This document shows positions 21,725 through 33,087 of a DNA stretch of 64,000 bases, piece after piece. The DNA comes from Balamuthia mandrillaris (taxonomy: Eukaryota; Discosea; Longamoebia; Balamuthiidae): NCBI GenBank assembly GCA_031835245.1, contig JAVKOQ010000137.1:78636-142635 (forward strand), written 5' to 3'. The translations under genes were made by a program, and so were the position numbers. Positions within the stretch are counted from its first letter, which is position 1. Every line of letters starts with the position of its first letter. The notes beneath the pieces were generated by a model. The model saw nothing but the letters and a program-made list of their open reading frames with translations, ran no database searches and had not been told where the DNA came from.

Positions 21725-23624
21725 TTAGTCTCTCTTCTTTTCTTGGTTGGCAACAACAAACGCGTCCTCATCGTTGACGTGAAGGGTGGAATAGTCATCG
21801 CCATTCTCCCCTTCGAACGCCTCCACCACCACCTCGGTCTTTGCCTTTCTCTGCTTCTCCCTCTCCTTCTGCTTCATGGTGAAGTACTTGTAGCTGACCA
21901 GGCCAACAAAGACCAAGAGGAGAGCGATGATGTCGACCCATTGAAGGTCCTCCTTTCCCTTTATGGGCCACGGGATGGCGAATGCCAAGTGGGACAATGG
22001 CAATGATATCTGTTGGTTTGGTTTGGTTGAAGTGTTAGCCTCGTATCACCATGAGAGAGAGAGAGAGAGAGAGAGAGAAGGAAGTAAATAAGCAAAGGAG
22101 ATACGAACAGCTGCACCAATAAAGGTAAACACAGCACCACCTTTCTTCAGCAGCAAGAGCAAAGATATCTGTAACATCATCGATTAATAAAACAACAACA
22201 AACAAATGACAACAAGCCTCAAGAAGAAAGAAAACAAAGCAAGAAACAGGGTGCGTACATTCCAACTGAGGTTAACAGTAACATAGATGAGCATGAGCCA
22301 AGGCTCTCCCGAGCAGTCGTCATCCTTGGTGGGCGTTATGCCAACCAAGCACTTGGCGCCGTGTGGAATAAAGTTTCCCAGCTCATCGGCAGAGACTTTT
22401 CCGAAACCGGGAATGAGGATGATCGGGAAGAGCAAAATGGAGAAGATGAGTTGCCAGAGAGAGTCAAAACTGTTGACGACAAAGATGTTCATGTTTGGCT
22501 TTGTTTTGGTTTTCGTTTTTGAAAGAAAAATTAGGAGAAACGTCGAATAAAGAAAGGAAGAACGGAAAGATAAAGAAGATGGAAAAGAAAAATGAGTTTG
22601 ACGAAAGAGTAAGAAGAAAATTACTATAACTAAAAGAAATTGAAAATAAAATAAGAACAAGCGTGGAATACAAAACACAAAAGTAAACCAAAAAAGAGAT
22701 ACATACCACATCAACCCAGACTTTCTCCTTCAACACAAAGGAGATGGCATTCGGCAACGTGGAGCAGACGTATACCACCGACCAAACGATGGTCAGCCAG
22801 CCGTCGTCTCCGGTGCCGGCATGCTTCAAGTCAGGAATCAAGCTCACAATGAGGCCTCCCACCAGGATGGCGACGGAGAGGAGTTGGCCCCAGTGGTAAC
22901 GCGCTTTCAACCAAATGGCAGCTACTACCATCGTCATTGGGATGATGCCCTTTTTGTTTTTTGTTGGTAGGAGCGACAGAACTTGAGAAAAGCGGAAAAA
23001 TGGAATAGAAGAAGGAAGAAGGGAGAAGGAAAAAGGAAGAAGGGAGGAAAACGGAAACATACTTGAGGTAGAAGAGTAAGCAAGAAGCCGGTCAATTTAC
23101 GAGCAGCAAAAATGCCAAGAACGAAACCAAGAGCGTCCTTTTGTAGAGAAGAAAAGATAAAGGCGTTGGAAACAGAACAACAAGGAAGTTAAGGATGAAA
23201 AAAAAACACAATACAGAGCAGAAAACATAGAAGAGAATGGAGGAAGGAAGAGCAGGAGAAACAGAGAGCAGAACAGAAAACAAAGACATGAGAACAGAAG
23301 CGAACAGCAAGCAGAAAAGAGACAACCAGAAGGGAGAGACGAGGGAGGCGGAAAGGAGAAAACTAGACGAGAGAGCACCGAGAACAGCGCGATAGGACAG
23401 AAGAAGAAAAAGAAACCAACCATGAGACCCATGAAGATGAGCTTTGTGCCGCGGCAGGTGGGCACATAACGGACCATGTCGCGCGTGATGCGGCCCATCC
23501 ACAGGTTGATGAAGAACATCCCAAAGTAGATGAAACAATAGGCCACCGTGATAACCCAACTGATGAACAGCACATAGTTGTTCATTGGAATCCTTTTGTT
23601 GTTTTTTTTTTAATCAATCAAAGA

Positions 23625-23666
<42 letters not shown>

Positions 23667-24051
23667 CGTAGTAAACGTACAATTGAATCTTGTAGACGAC
23701 TCGATTGGCGGTGCCAAAGGCGATAACAAAGAAGAGCAGCAGCAGGGAGAGGAGGTTCTGCGAGGTGGCGTACTGCCTCCACAGCTGCCGCAGGGAGCGC
23801 TTGTACCACGGCCTGCTCAGCCCCCTGGGGTCTAAGTCGGCTTGGATGGAGCCCAGGCCTTGACCGCCGCCGCCGCCGCCACTCGAGGCAGAGGAGGCGT
23901 AGGCAGAGCGGAGGGAGGAGGGCAGGGCGGAAACGGGCAGGAGGTTCTCCTTGCTGCTGCCGTAGTCATCGCCGCTGGACAGGGAGGGCTCGCGTTGGAC
24001 GGCTTGCCCGACGGGAGGATAGAGCAGCGGCCTCTTCTCCTCTTCCGTCAT
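21725..24051 (-). CDS. CRT-like (chloroquine-resistance-transporter-like) DMT-superfamily transporter
   Basis: Seven exons. ATG 24051 (MTEEEKRPLLYPPVGQAVQ) opens a cytosolic tail with a poly-Gly run, then TM1 (NLLSLLLLFFVIAFGTANRV). Next come MNNYVLFISWVITVAYCFIY; TRDMVRYVPTCRGTKLIFMG; KDALGFVLGIFAARKLTGF; and IPMTMVVAAIWLKARYHWGQ with LLSVAILVGGLIVSLIPDLK. These lead into YVCSTLPNAISFVLKEKVW. A further exon has FVVNSFDSLWQLIFSILLFP and a Cys-containing lumenal loop (AKCLVGITPTKDDDCSG). The last exon gives VDIIALLLVFVGLVSYKYF and a charged tail. The pattern of ten helices with a conserved cysteine loop between TM7 and TM8 matches the CRT/CRT-like family (PfCRT, Dictyostelium crtp, plant CLT). 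Those proteins sit in acidic compartments or plastids and move peptides, amino acids or thiols. The substrate here is not predictable. Confidence 0.85.
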
Positions 24052-24433
24052 TTTCTTTCTTTCTTTCTTTTTACTTTTTCTTTTCTGATAATTATTACAC
24101 AATATTTTATCCGTAATATTCAAATTTTTGATTTGATCTTTTCGAAATTTGAAGATCTTGTTTTCAAAAAACCAACCGAAAATCAAAATTTTGAGAGATC
24201 TGACCAACAAGAAATGTCTATCGACAATTATTTAGCGAACAGAACAACAGGGAGGGGAACAGAAAAATCTTTATCGTTTTCGTTTGCGCCGCGGCGAGTG
24301 GTTTGGGTGACCAAGTGAGAGGCGTCTTACTTTCCTACGGCGTTTTGCCCTACCGTGCTACCAACACCATTCCAACTATCGCCTGCGGGAAACCGAAAGA
24401 AAAACAACACACCACCGTCCCGTTGATGCAAGG
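24052..24433. other. Intergenic region upstream of the CRT-like gene
   Basis: AT-rich promoter-like block (24080-24245) containing TCGACAATTATTT at 24221, a motif also seen upstream of F-box/SPRY copy B. It is followed by mixed sequence to the next open frame. No gene is supported. Confidence 0.4.
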
Positions 24434-24787
24434 ATGACGATAGCCCAACGAACCTCGATGGAGGACAGCGTTCATTTGCAAGGCTCGTACTCCTCCATCT
24501 ACGCAACCCATCCTCCCCAGCCAACATGCTTCCTCCGTCCAACCCCCTGGCACCACAGCAACAAGCCGAACCTGGCTCCTTCCTCCTCCAAGAAACAGAG
24601 AAGGAACAGCATAGCCAGATCATATGTCATCCCCATGGACGTCCTCGTCTCTCCCTCTATGGGACCACAGACATCACAAACTGCAAGGGAGGGTACCATC
24701 TTTGACGTGATCGACCCGGAACCAATGTGTGTGGCAGTGGGTGATTGGCTGGGTGGTTGCAGGGCAGGCAGTAGCAGAGGTTCTTAG
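24434..24787 (+). CDS. Hypothetical Ser/Pro-rich protein (doubtful)
   Basis: Open frame of 117 codons from ATG 24434 (MTIAQRTSMEDSVHLQGSYS) to a stop at 24785-24787. The composition is Ser/Thr/Pro-rich with a short ordered-looking piece, TIFDVIDPEPMCVAVGDW. A GT at about 24728 and AG near 24827 could splice it to a second frame (FAFVGAPTIFQPYRATHSS), but I cannot confirm this. No family is recognised. It precedes the tRNA-Ala gene by about 175 bp. Confidence 0.3.
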   Translation: MTIAQRTSMEDSVHLQGSYSSIYATHPPQPTCFLRPTPWHHSNKPNLAPSSSKKQRRNSIARSYVIPMDVLVSPSMGPQTSQTAREGTIFDVIDPEPMCVAVGDWLGGCRAGSSRGS

Positions 24788-24962
24788 GACGGAGACAGCG
24801 AAGGAGTTAGTTTCGTGTCTCAGTTTGCTTTTGTTGGAGCTCCAACCATCTTCCAACCATACCGTGCCACGCACTCCTCTCTATCTCCGCAACTCCGTGG
24901 TCGCTCCTCGTCCTACGGGAACCTTGATTCTGCCTTGCAGAATCATCGATATTCTCAACGTA

Positions 24963-25035
24963 GGGGGTGTAGCTCAGATGGTAGAGCGCTCGCTTAGCAT
25001 GCGAGAGGTAGCCGGATCAATGCCGGCCTCCTCCA
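24963..25035 (+). tRNA. tRNA-Ala(AGC)
   Basis: A 73-nt cloverleaf. D arm GCTC/GAGC, anticodon stem CTCGC/GCGAG with loop TTAGCAT (anticodon AGC), T stem GCCGG/CCGGC with loop ATCAATG, discriminator A. The acceptor stem GGGGGTG pairs with CTCCTCC with one G-T pair and one T-T mismatch at the sixth position. The B box reads GGATCAATGCC rather than the usual GGTTCGANNCC form. A run of T follows as Pol III terminator. Confidence 0.92.
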
Positions 25036-25039
25036 ATTC

Positions 25040-25047
25040 TTTTTTTT
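25040..25047 (+). terminator. Pol III T-run terminator of tRNA-Ala
   Basis: Eight consecutive T residues starting five bases after the tRNA 3' end. Confidence 0.8.
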
Positions 25048-25259
25048 CGATCATGACAATACTTTTTTTGCGGATTTTTTATTTTTTATGTATTTTATTT
25101 GATTTTATTTGATTTTTTTTGCTGAACTGAAAAAGAATTTTTTTTTCTTCCTACTTGCTTGTTGGTGCGTGTTTGTTCTGTTCTTTTTTTTTTAACATTT
25201 GTGCCCATCATCACTTGTTAACATTCTCAACAAAACCATCCGCCTGGAAACGGTCGCAA

Positions 25260-25551
25260 ATGAACCAAAAAACGGAAGAAGAAGCCCAAACAAAAGAGCA
25301 GCACACCCTCAAAGTAGGCGCCTCCATCGAGTTCTCCTTCCTCTCTCCCACCTTCACCGGCATCCATCACTCCTACGATGCCTCCTCCGCGGACCCCAAC
25401 ATCGTCCGGGTGGAGCTGAGAAAAGAAGCCCCCAAACCGACCGAATGGACGCACAACGGTTTCATCAGCTATGTCTTCAGGTGCACCGCCCTCAAGCCAG
25501 GAACCACCGCCCGCCAAAGTGGCGGAACACACGTTTATCGTAGTTTCCTGA
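25260..25551 (+). pseudogene. Small chagasin/I42-like gene with a frameshifted 3' end
   Basis: From ATG 25260 the frame reads MNQKTEEEAQTKEQHTLKVG, then ASIEFSFLSPTFTGIHHSYD, DPNIVRVELRKEAPKPTEW and YVFRCTALKPGTT. This aligns residue by residue with the intact paralogue at 36223-36555 (HTLKAGSSVELSELSPTFTG, YVFLCKAVKPGTT). After KPGTT about a dozen residues present in the paralogue are missing. The homologous ending (AKVAEHTFIVVS, stop TGA 25549-25551) lies in the +1 frame. The in-frame reading instead runs on into AT-rich sequence to a stop at 25716-25718. The fold signature (SPTFTG in place of NPTTG, then a KPGTT strand) resembles inhibitors of papain-like cysteine proteases, family I42. 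This is an inference from motif spacing. The gene is probably broken, unless there is an assembly error. Confidence 0.6.
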
Positions 25552-25864
25552 TATTTTTAAAAATATTCTTGTTGTTGGTAAAATATTCTCAACAGCTGTC
25601 AAAAATTTCAAATTTTTATAGATATTGTCGAAAATGCAGCAATAATCACAGACAGAAACGAAAAGATTTGGAACTATTCAAACCAACCCTCAGGCAAATC
25701 AATATTGAATTTAAATGAATTAATCAAATTTTTATTTACAATAAAAGAAAAGAAGAAAAAGAACGACAAGAAAGACAACGAACGCAAAGTGCTCTTCTTC
25801 CTTCATCCTCTTCTTCTTCGTTGTCTTCTTTTTTCTGTTTTTCAAACAAAAAAAAAATAAATAA
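25552..25864. other. Intergenic region upstream of the RhoGAP-RasGEF gene
   Basis: AT-rich sequence (25552-25740) followed by mixed low-complexity sequence and a poly-A run just before the ATG at 25865. Nothing else is recognised. Confidence 0.4.
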
Positions 25865-28783
25865 ATGGAAGAAGAGAAAAAAAGGAAAGGAAATGGTCAT
25901 GCTGCCGCCTCTCTTCTTCCTCCTCCTTCCTCCGCTCCTGCCTCCCCACGAAGGGCCACCACCAGCCACGCACGTCCTTCCACCTCCACCACCCCCAAAC
26001 GCCGCGAGAAGGTGCTCTACGCCACCATGCGGGCGCATCGGCGAAGCCGCAGCCTTCAAAAGGAGGACCTCTCCTTCCTGACCTCTCCCGCTGCCTCTCC
26101 GCTGGGCCACGACGCCCTCCTCCTGCAACAACACCAACCATCGCCACCACCACAGCTGACCGAACTGGAACTCCTTAGGCAGAAGAAGAAGGAGGCGTTG
26201 AAGCGCTACTCCGACTTGACCATCTCCTCGTTGAACCTGATGAGCAGCACCTCAACACCCGCTTCGTCCGCTTCTTCGTCATTCATCGAAGAAGTTACAA
26301 CAAACAAGGCGAAGGCAAGAGAAAGAGAAAGAGAAGGAGAAGGAGGGAAAGAGGGAGAAAGAGAGAGGGAGGAGGAGGAAAGAAAGATGCACAGAAAAAT
26401 GGGCGGAATGTTCACTCTCCGCAGAAAGAAAGCCAAAAAGAAAACGGCGGAAGAGGAGCCAAAAGAGGAGGAGGCCACAGCAACCAAGGAAGGGAAGAAG
26501 ACGACACCGCCGAAACTGAAGCATCAAAGAAGCATCAGCGATGCCTCTGAACTCGTTCTTCCGCTTCATCATAGAAACAACGCTTCAACGGAAGACGAAG
26601 AAGAAGACGGAGATGAGGAGAAAGAACTTTCTTCTCCGCGGTTGTTGGTCACTCCTGCTTCGCCGGAAGAGAAGAGAGCAATGAGCGGAGAAGAAGAGAG
26701 GTGGAAGAGAGTTTCTGTGGGGAGACCGCGAAGCGGAATGATCAGCGCTCCAGCGACGCCTCGTCGCTCCTCTTCTTCGTTTCAACAGGTCGAACAGCTT
26801 CAACAACAGCAAACGATACGGCAGAGGACTTTATCGATGCCTGTTGCTGCTCTCCTGGCAAAAGTGAAAGCGGCTGCTTCCACAGCTTCCTCTTCTTCAG
26901 CATCTCCTTCAACGGATGAGGAAGACGAAAACGAAGAAGAAGAAAAGGGAGAAAACGCAGAAGTAGATGAAGGAGAGAACCCAGGCGATGTAATGAAAGA
27001 AAAAGGAGAACTAAAACAACAAATAGAGAGAAGCAGGAGAACGAGAAGACCGAGAAAAAAGAGAGTGATGAGCGGACATCATCGAAGCAAAAGCCAAACG
27101 GATGTGGCGACTTTCAACGTCGTTGACACCAAACAACATCTCTTCTACTCCGAAACCGAGATGACAGAGACCGAAACGGAAACCGAAACGGAGACGGAAA
27201 CAGAAAGCAGCAACGTTATCAAAAGAAGAAGCATGAGTTCAGCCTCTTCCATTCAACAACTTTCGCCGAGAAAGAGCGGAAACAAAGCGATGACGTTGTT
27301 GCGGAAGAAGATGAAGACGAAGAGCGGAGAAAAAGGAGGAGAAGTCTTTCCTGGAATCCGTCTCCACACGGAGAATGAGGCTCCGAGCTTCATCGTGAAG
27401 AGACAACAAAGACGATTGTCTTTTAAAGAAGAAGAGGTGGAAAGAGAGAAGAGAGTGAGCATCGGAGATGCTGTTGTGGTGAACGGAGAAGAAAGTGATT
27501 CGGGATCCGTTATTATGCGAGCGAGAATGATGAGAACGAAACTACAGAATAGGGCTTCGAGAGAGAATCTAGTTCTCAAGAACATTCTTTATCGTAATCT
27601 CATCTTTCTTTAACTTCTCTTTCTTTATTCTGCTCTTCTTCTGCTTTCGCTTCATCTTCATCTTCACCTTCTCCTTGTTCTTCTTGTGCTTCTTCTTCTT
27701 GCTTCTTCTTGCTTCTTCTTGCTTCTTGCTGCTTCTTCTTCTTCTTCTTGCTTCTTGTTCTTGTTCTTGTTCTTCTTCTTCTTCTTCTTCTTCTTCTCCC
27801 CTATCTGTTTTCTATCTATTAACATACTAACGTTAAAAAAAAAAAGAACCAACTTTTGGAGTAACTTTAGATGAATTGCTGGACGTGAAAGAAGATGTTC
27901 CTGCATTGTTCTGGTATGCTGCTCGCTTTCTCTCTGCCGTTTTGGACAAAGGTTTATTTTCTGTCTTTTTCTTTTTGTACTCTCTTCTCTGTTTCTCAAG
28001 AAAACAAAAACAATCTAACAAACAAACCCCTATAAGATGTTATGTTGCAAGCAGCAGTAGCAAGCGGAGGGGACACCGAATGGAGAAACAATAGCCCAGT
28101 AATCGCCCAGCTAAAACAAAGAATCGACAAAGAAGGAGCTGCTGCTGTCTTTGAAGGCCCACACGTTTCTTCGACAAGCAGCACCAACAAACGAGACGAA
28201 AGACTCGACCCACAAACCTGTTGGGCGCTTTTGTTTCAGTTCTTTCAAGAGTTGCCTTCTTCCATCATTCCGCACTCTTTGGCCTCTTCGTTTCTTCGTT
28301 GTGGAGGTACTGCCTCAACTTTTTCTCTCTTCTATTTATCCTTTCATAACTAGGAGTTCTGTTTCTATTCTCTCTTTCTTGTCGTTGTTTTTACTCATTC
28401 TGTTCTGCCTGCTCTTTCGTTTATTTGCTTCTCATTTTTTTATTTTCCTTTTCATAATAGTTTTAGAGAACAAAGAATGGCGATCGTGCTTCCTTCAGAC
28501 GCTATTATACTCGCTTCCTTCGACTCACCGAAAGCTTCTCGCATTCTACTTCAAGTTTCTTCATTCTATTTTTGCAACGGGTTCGAACGAGGAAAAGGAA
28601 CACAAAGAGGATCTGGAAAAGTTTTCTTCTTTGTTGGCTCCATTTCTTTTTCCAATGTCATCTTCTTCTCTCAGTCTAAGAAACTCGTCTTCAACATCAG
28701 GCGAAGAAGGAAACGATATCAACTCAAACACAAAGTAAGTTGCCTTGCGATTGTTTGTTTAACTTTTCTCACCATCTTTTCTT

Positions 28784-28817
<34 letters not shown>

Positions 28818-29057
28818 CCTCGTTGAAAGCCGAGAAAGAGCCAGTAGTATCGAGTGTCCTTCCCTCTTTGAGAATCGGGCCTCTGAACACTATGCTTTTG
28901 GTCAACTAATCAAGTTCTTCATTCTGGAATCCCATTCTCTCTTCCCGGTTTGTTCTCGTCTTTACTCATCTTTCTTCTTTCTATTTTCATGCTTCTCTTC
29001 TTTCACCTTTCTTGTCTCTTCGCTCCCTCTCCCTCTCCCTCTCCCTCTCTTTCCTCT

Positions 29058-29125
<68 letters not shown>

Positions 29126-31766
29126 TTTTAATTGGTTATCTTATCGACAACAGAGTCGCAAAACGGGTCCGTTTAAGCACAGAGAAGGAAAAATGAGAGT
29201 GGAACTAGCATCTCCAGAACGACTCGTCCGGTTGCTCTTCGATCCCAACTATGATGAAGAAGACTTTAGAGACAGTTTTCTTCTCACGCACTCTTACTTC
29301 ATCACTCCGATTCAGCTTATGACTATTCTCTTCGAAACATATCCTTTTTCTTTCTTCGTTCTGTCTTAGTTCTTTTCCGTCCTCTTCTCTCCTGTCTTTG
29401 CTTTCTTTCCTCTTTCTTTAACTCATGTAATTACATGGACGATAGGGACACAAGAGCCTAATACTCGGTGGCAAAGCCACATGCGAATGCGAGTTTTAAC
29501 CATCCTTCAGGTTTGGGCCAAACGTTATTACAAATACAACATGAAAGACCTGGCGATGGACGCTAAGTTTGTGGAGCTCGTTCTGTTCTTCCTCAAGTTC
29601 CAGAAAGAGTTGAACTTGGAAGAAGGTCGTGTTGTACTCGACCTTATGTTCTTCTTTCAGGTATTCATTCGTTAAAAAGACAAACAAGGATGGAAAAGAA
29701 AGTGCATTCTTACTAACATAAAAACGCAACACGAAAAGGAACACAAGTCAAAAAATGTAAGCCAAGAACAATCCACAAACACCACTGAAGAAGTGCTTTC
29801 TTCAGAGCAACAGCAACAACAAAAAGACGGCGAAGAGGGGCATCACCATCCACCTTTCGATCGCAGAATGACTTTCCACACTCGACATCCCAGTGTCTTC
29901 AAAGACTTGAACAAAGAAATGAGACAAAGCTTTCTTCTCTCCACCCTCGAAACAACACCTGAAACCTCTCAACAACAATCTCAACCCCAGTCTCAACGCC
30001 CTTCAAACAAGACTTCACGAAAAAGCAGCCTCGATGTAGAATCCTTCAACACAAACTCCAAATCAAACGCAACTTCCTTTCTGGAGATCGTCTCCAAACA
30101 CAAACTTAAGCTCAAAGCAGGACCGCAGTTGCTTACCAAAAGTGGGTCCACTGCAACGGGAGTCGTGTTATCCACCACCACAGCTTCCCTCAACTCCCTC
30201 CCCTTGTTTCGAAGCAACAAAGCCATCAAATCAACCAGCAGACGACTCAAACAAGAGAACAAAGAGAATTCCACAGAGACAACTACCACAGAAACACCGT
30301 CGACAACAACGCACCTGTCTCCTCGTTCTGCTTCTTCTGCTTCTGAAGATTCTTCACAGCAATCAAATTCTCCTCAGCCTCAAAAAAGCACAAAAGAACT
30401 GCCGATTGGGAGCGTGTTGGATGCTAAACAAAGTTCCAAAATGGAGAGAATGTTGTGGAAAGATCCCGCTGTGTTTTTGGTGGTCAAAGCGATGACCAAT
30501 ATTGATTTCAGCATCTTTCAGAGCATTCCGGCCTATGAGTTTACTCTCAAAGCATATCTCAAGGAGACAGAATCACCTAACGTAAACCCTCCTCTTCTTG
30601 CTTTCTCTTAACCCTTTCTTTCTTCATTCCTCCTTCTTCCTTCTTCTAGCTTCCTCTATTGTCTGGACTAAAATTTGTCATGCTGCAAAACACAGTATCA
30701 CGAAATGGTGAACCGCTTCAATAAATGGGGCTATTGGGTGGCAGAAGAAATACTTCAGAGAGAGACAGCAGATAAACGGGCCGATGTTATATGTTTCTTC
30801 TTGAAAGCTGCTTTGGCATGTTGGCAGATACATAACTTCAACGGAGCGTACGCCATCTTCTCTGGTATTAACAGTTCTAGCATTACTCGGCTGAGCAATA
30901 CATGGGAGGTTTGTTCCATCCCCTCTTTCTCTCCTCTTTTCGAAACCTTGCTTAATGTGTGTTTTGCTTTGCAGAAAGTATCCAAGAGAAAGATGAAGAT
31001 TTTCACTCTATTGGATCAAGCATTGCAAGGGTCAGATAACTTTAAGACCTATCGTGAAGCCCTTCGAAACGCATCTTCTCCTTGTCTTCCAATTCTTGGT
31101 TCTCTTCTTGTTCTTATGCTTCTATTCTTTCTTCATTCTTTATTCTCATCTTTTTTTTCTCCCTACAAAGCTGTTTGTATGAAGGACTTGTTTACAACAG
31201 AGGAAAACGTCAACACGTTCATCGAAATAGAAAGTGAAGAACCTAAAGTAGAAACACCCCAAGATGAAAGCGAACAAACTGAAGCAAGTGAAGAAACGAC
31301 TGTCGTTGTCCCTCAACGGAAACAGTTTGTCAACTTCAAGAAGATGAGATGGATTTGGCAAACAGTGAAAGACCTTCTCCGGTTTCAGGAACAATCCTTC
31401 GAACCTTGTTTTGATGCCCTTTTTCAACAGTATTATAGAAGCACTTGTTCAACAGCATCATCAGAAGAGCAGAAAGAAGAAGCTCCGCTGGAGGAGGAAG
31501 GATCAGTGGCGACGGAAGAAGAGGAGACAGAAGCAACAGAAGCGGAAGCAGAAGAGAATAACACGAAGAAAAAGAAAGAAAAGAAAAAGAAGAACAACAA
31601 GAACAAGAATTCAAAAGCGAGGCGAAACGTTCTCGGAGAAACCAACTATCAAATCTATGCGCAACTGCTTCACTTCTTCGAACACATTCAACCCAAAACA
31701 GAAAAAGAGCTCTATGCTCTTTCTCTCGAGAAAGAACCCAAAAAAGTCAGCAAACCCCAAAAATAA
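25865..31766 (+). CDS. RhoGAP-RasGEF bifunctional small-GTPase regulator
   Basis: Exon 1 (25865 to about 27590) encodes ~570 disordered, Ser/Arg/Glu-rich residues with RRSRS, HQRSISDASE and a TETETE repeat. The RhoGAP domain follows: FGVTLDELLDVKEDVPALFW; a segment with SPVIAQLKQRIDKEGAAAVF; LLFQFFQELPSSIIPHSLAS; and LPSTHRKLLAFYFKFLHSIF with LAPFLFP. Then the RasGEF N-terminal domain: ASPERLVRLLFDPNYDEEDF, RDSFLLTHSYFITPIQLMTI and VLTILQVWAKRYYKYNMKDL. A ~200-residue Ser/Thr/Gln-rich linker (29760-30410) leads to the CDC25 catalytic domain: AYEFTLKAYLK, FNKWGYWVAEEILQRE, AALACWQIHNFNGAYAIFSG, SITRLSNTWE, SPCLPILG and QFVNFKKMRWIWQTVKDLLR. The tail is acidic then lysine-rich. It should stimulate nucleotide exchange on a Ras and GTP hydrolysis on a Rho/Rac GTPase. 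I could not identify an arginine finger with certainty. One gene is inferred because no start codon or promoter separates the parts. Confidence 0.82.
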
Positions 31767-31822
31767 AACAATATTTGTGTGTTAAAATAAATAACCAAAT
31801 AAACCTTCCCTTCCTCCTTTTG

Positions 31823-33049
31823 TTATTCGTCTTTGGCCCACACGCCATCCTCGCGGATCTGTTTCAAATGCATGTAGGAAACGGCCTCTCCACGAACTCG
31901 AATGATGTCCGGAAAGACCCTGAACTGGGGGCTCGAGGTGGAGTCCAAGTAGGCCACGCCGGAAGAGCCCCCCGTGCCCACCCTCCTCCCGATCATGATC
32001 TCCGCCATGCGGGGGTGCCTCTGCCTCCAAATGACCAGCGCCTGCTCGAAATCGGCCACGTCAGCGATGATGGTTGCTATGGGAGACCATCGGGGATGAT
32101 GCCGCCACGTCAGCAGGAAAAGAATTTTCTTGCGGACATCGAGAACCCTCGGGTTGCGGCTAGTGGATGACGTCAGCACACGTCGACGTGAAGAGGGCGA
32201 AGCCTCCCCTCCGCCTTCCGCCGAGTCAGCAGAGGAGGAGGAAGGCGGGCCAAAGAAGTACTCGTAGGCGGCGGACTTGTCGTAGGACTTGGTGTCTATC
32301 TGCTCGGCCATGTCCTGCTTGATGGCCAGCACGTGGTGCACAAAGTCATCGAGGTTCGGCACGTCCACCTGCTGATGCAGCCAATCGTAGAGGGCATCCT
32401 TGAGAGAGACCTCGGTCCGTCTCTTGTCCAAGCGTTGCTTGTGGGTCAGCGGACATCCATCCGACTCGAACTTTTGCTCCCAGGAGACGCCTCCGATGCT
32501 CGGCCTGTTGGTCACTCCCAGCAGGAGCTCTAGCTCCCTAAACTGTGTGCTCTGGAAGCCGCTGCCATCGCCCAGCACGTCCCTAAAGTCCAAAAAGTCG
32601 GCCGGGTCCATCATCTCCAACACCTCGAAAGCTGTTGTGGCGTGACGAAGGATCTTGTCGGCTCGTTGAAGGTAACGATGCATCTCTCGGAGCTTGGTCT
32701 GCTCGCCGCCGATGGGAGGATAGATGCCGCTGAGGGCTTCCGTCTCGGTGGCGGGAGTGAGAAGCCCTTTGCGAACGGCTTCCAACTCCCAGAGAATCTG
32801 CTTGAACCAGAGCTCAAAGACTTGGTGGACGAGGATAAAGAGGTGCTCATCGTGGTGCTTGGAGTGCATGCGCACTAGGTCGCCCAGTTCCTTAGGTTTG
32901 ATGTAGTTCCAGTACGTCAGTTTGCTCTTTTCGCGAAGAAGCATCTGAAAAAAATAAATGAAGGCAATTGAAGCAAGAGCAAAAAAGGAGGTTAGGGTTA
33001 CAAACATGCAAGAGAGAGAACAGAAGAGGAAGAGAGAGAGAGAGAGAAC

Positions 33050-33087
<38 letters not shown>

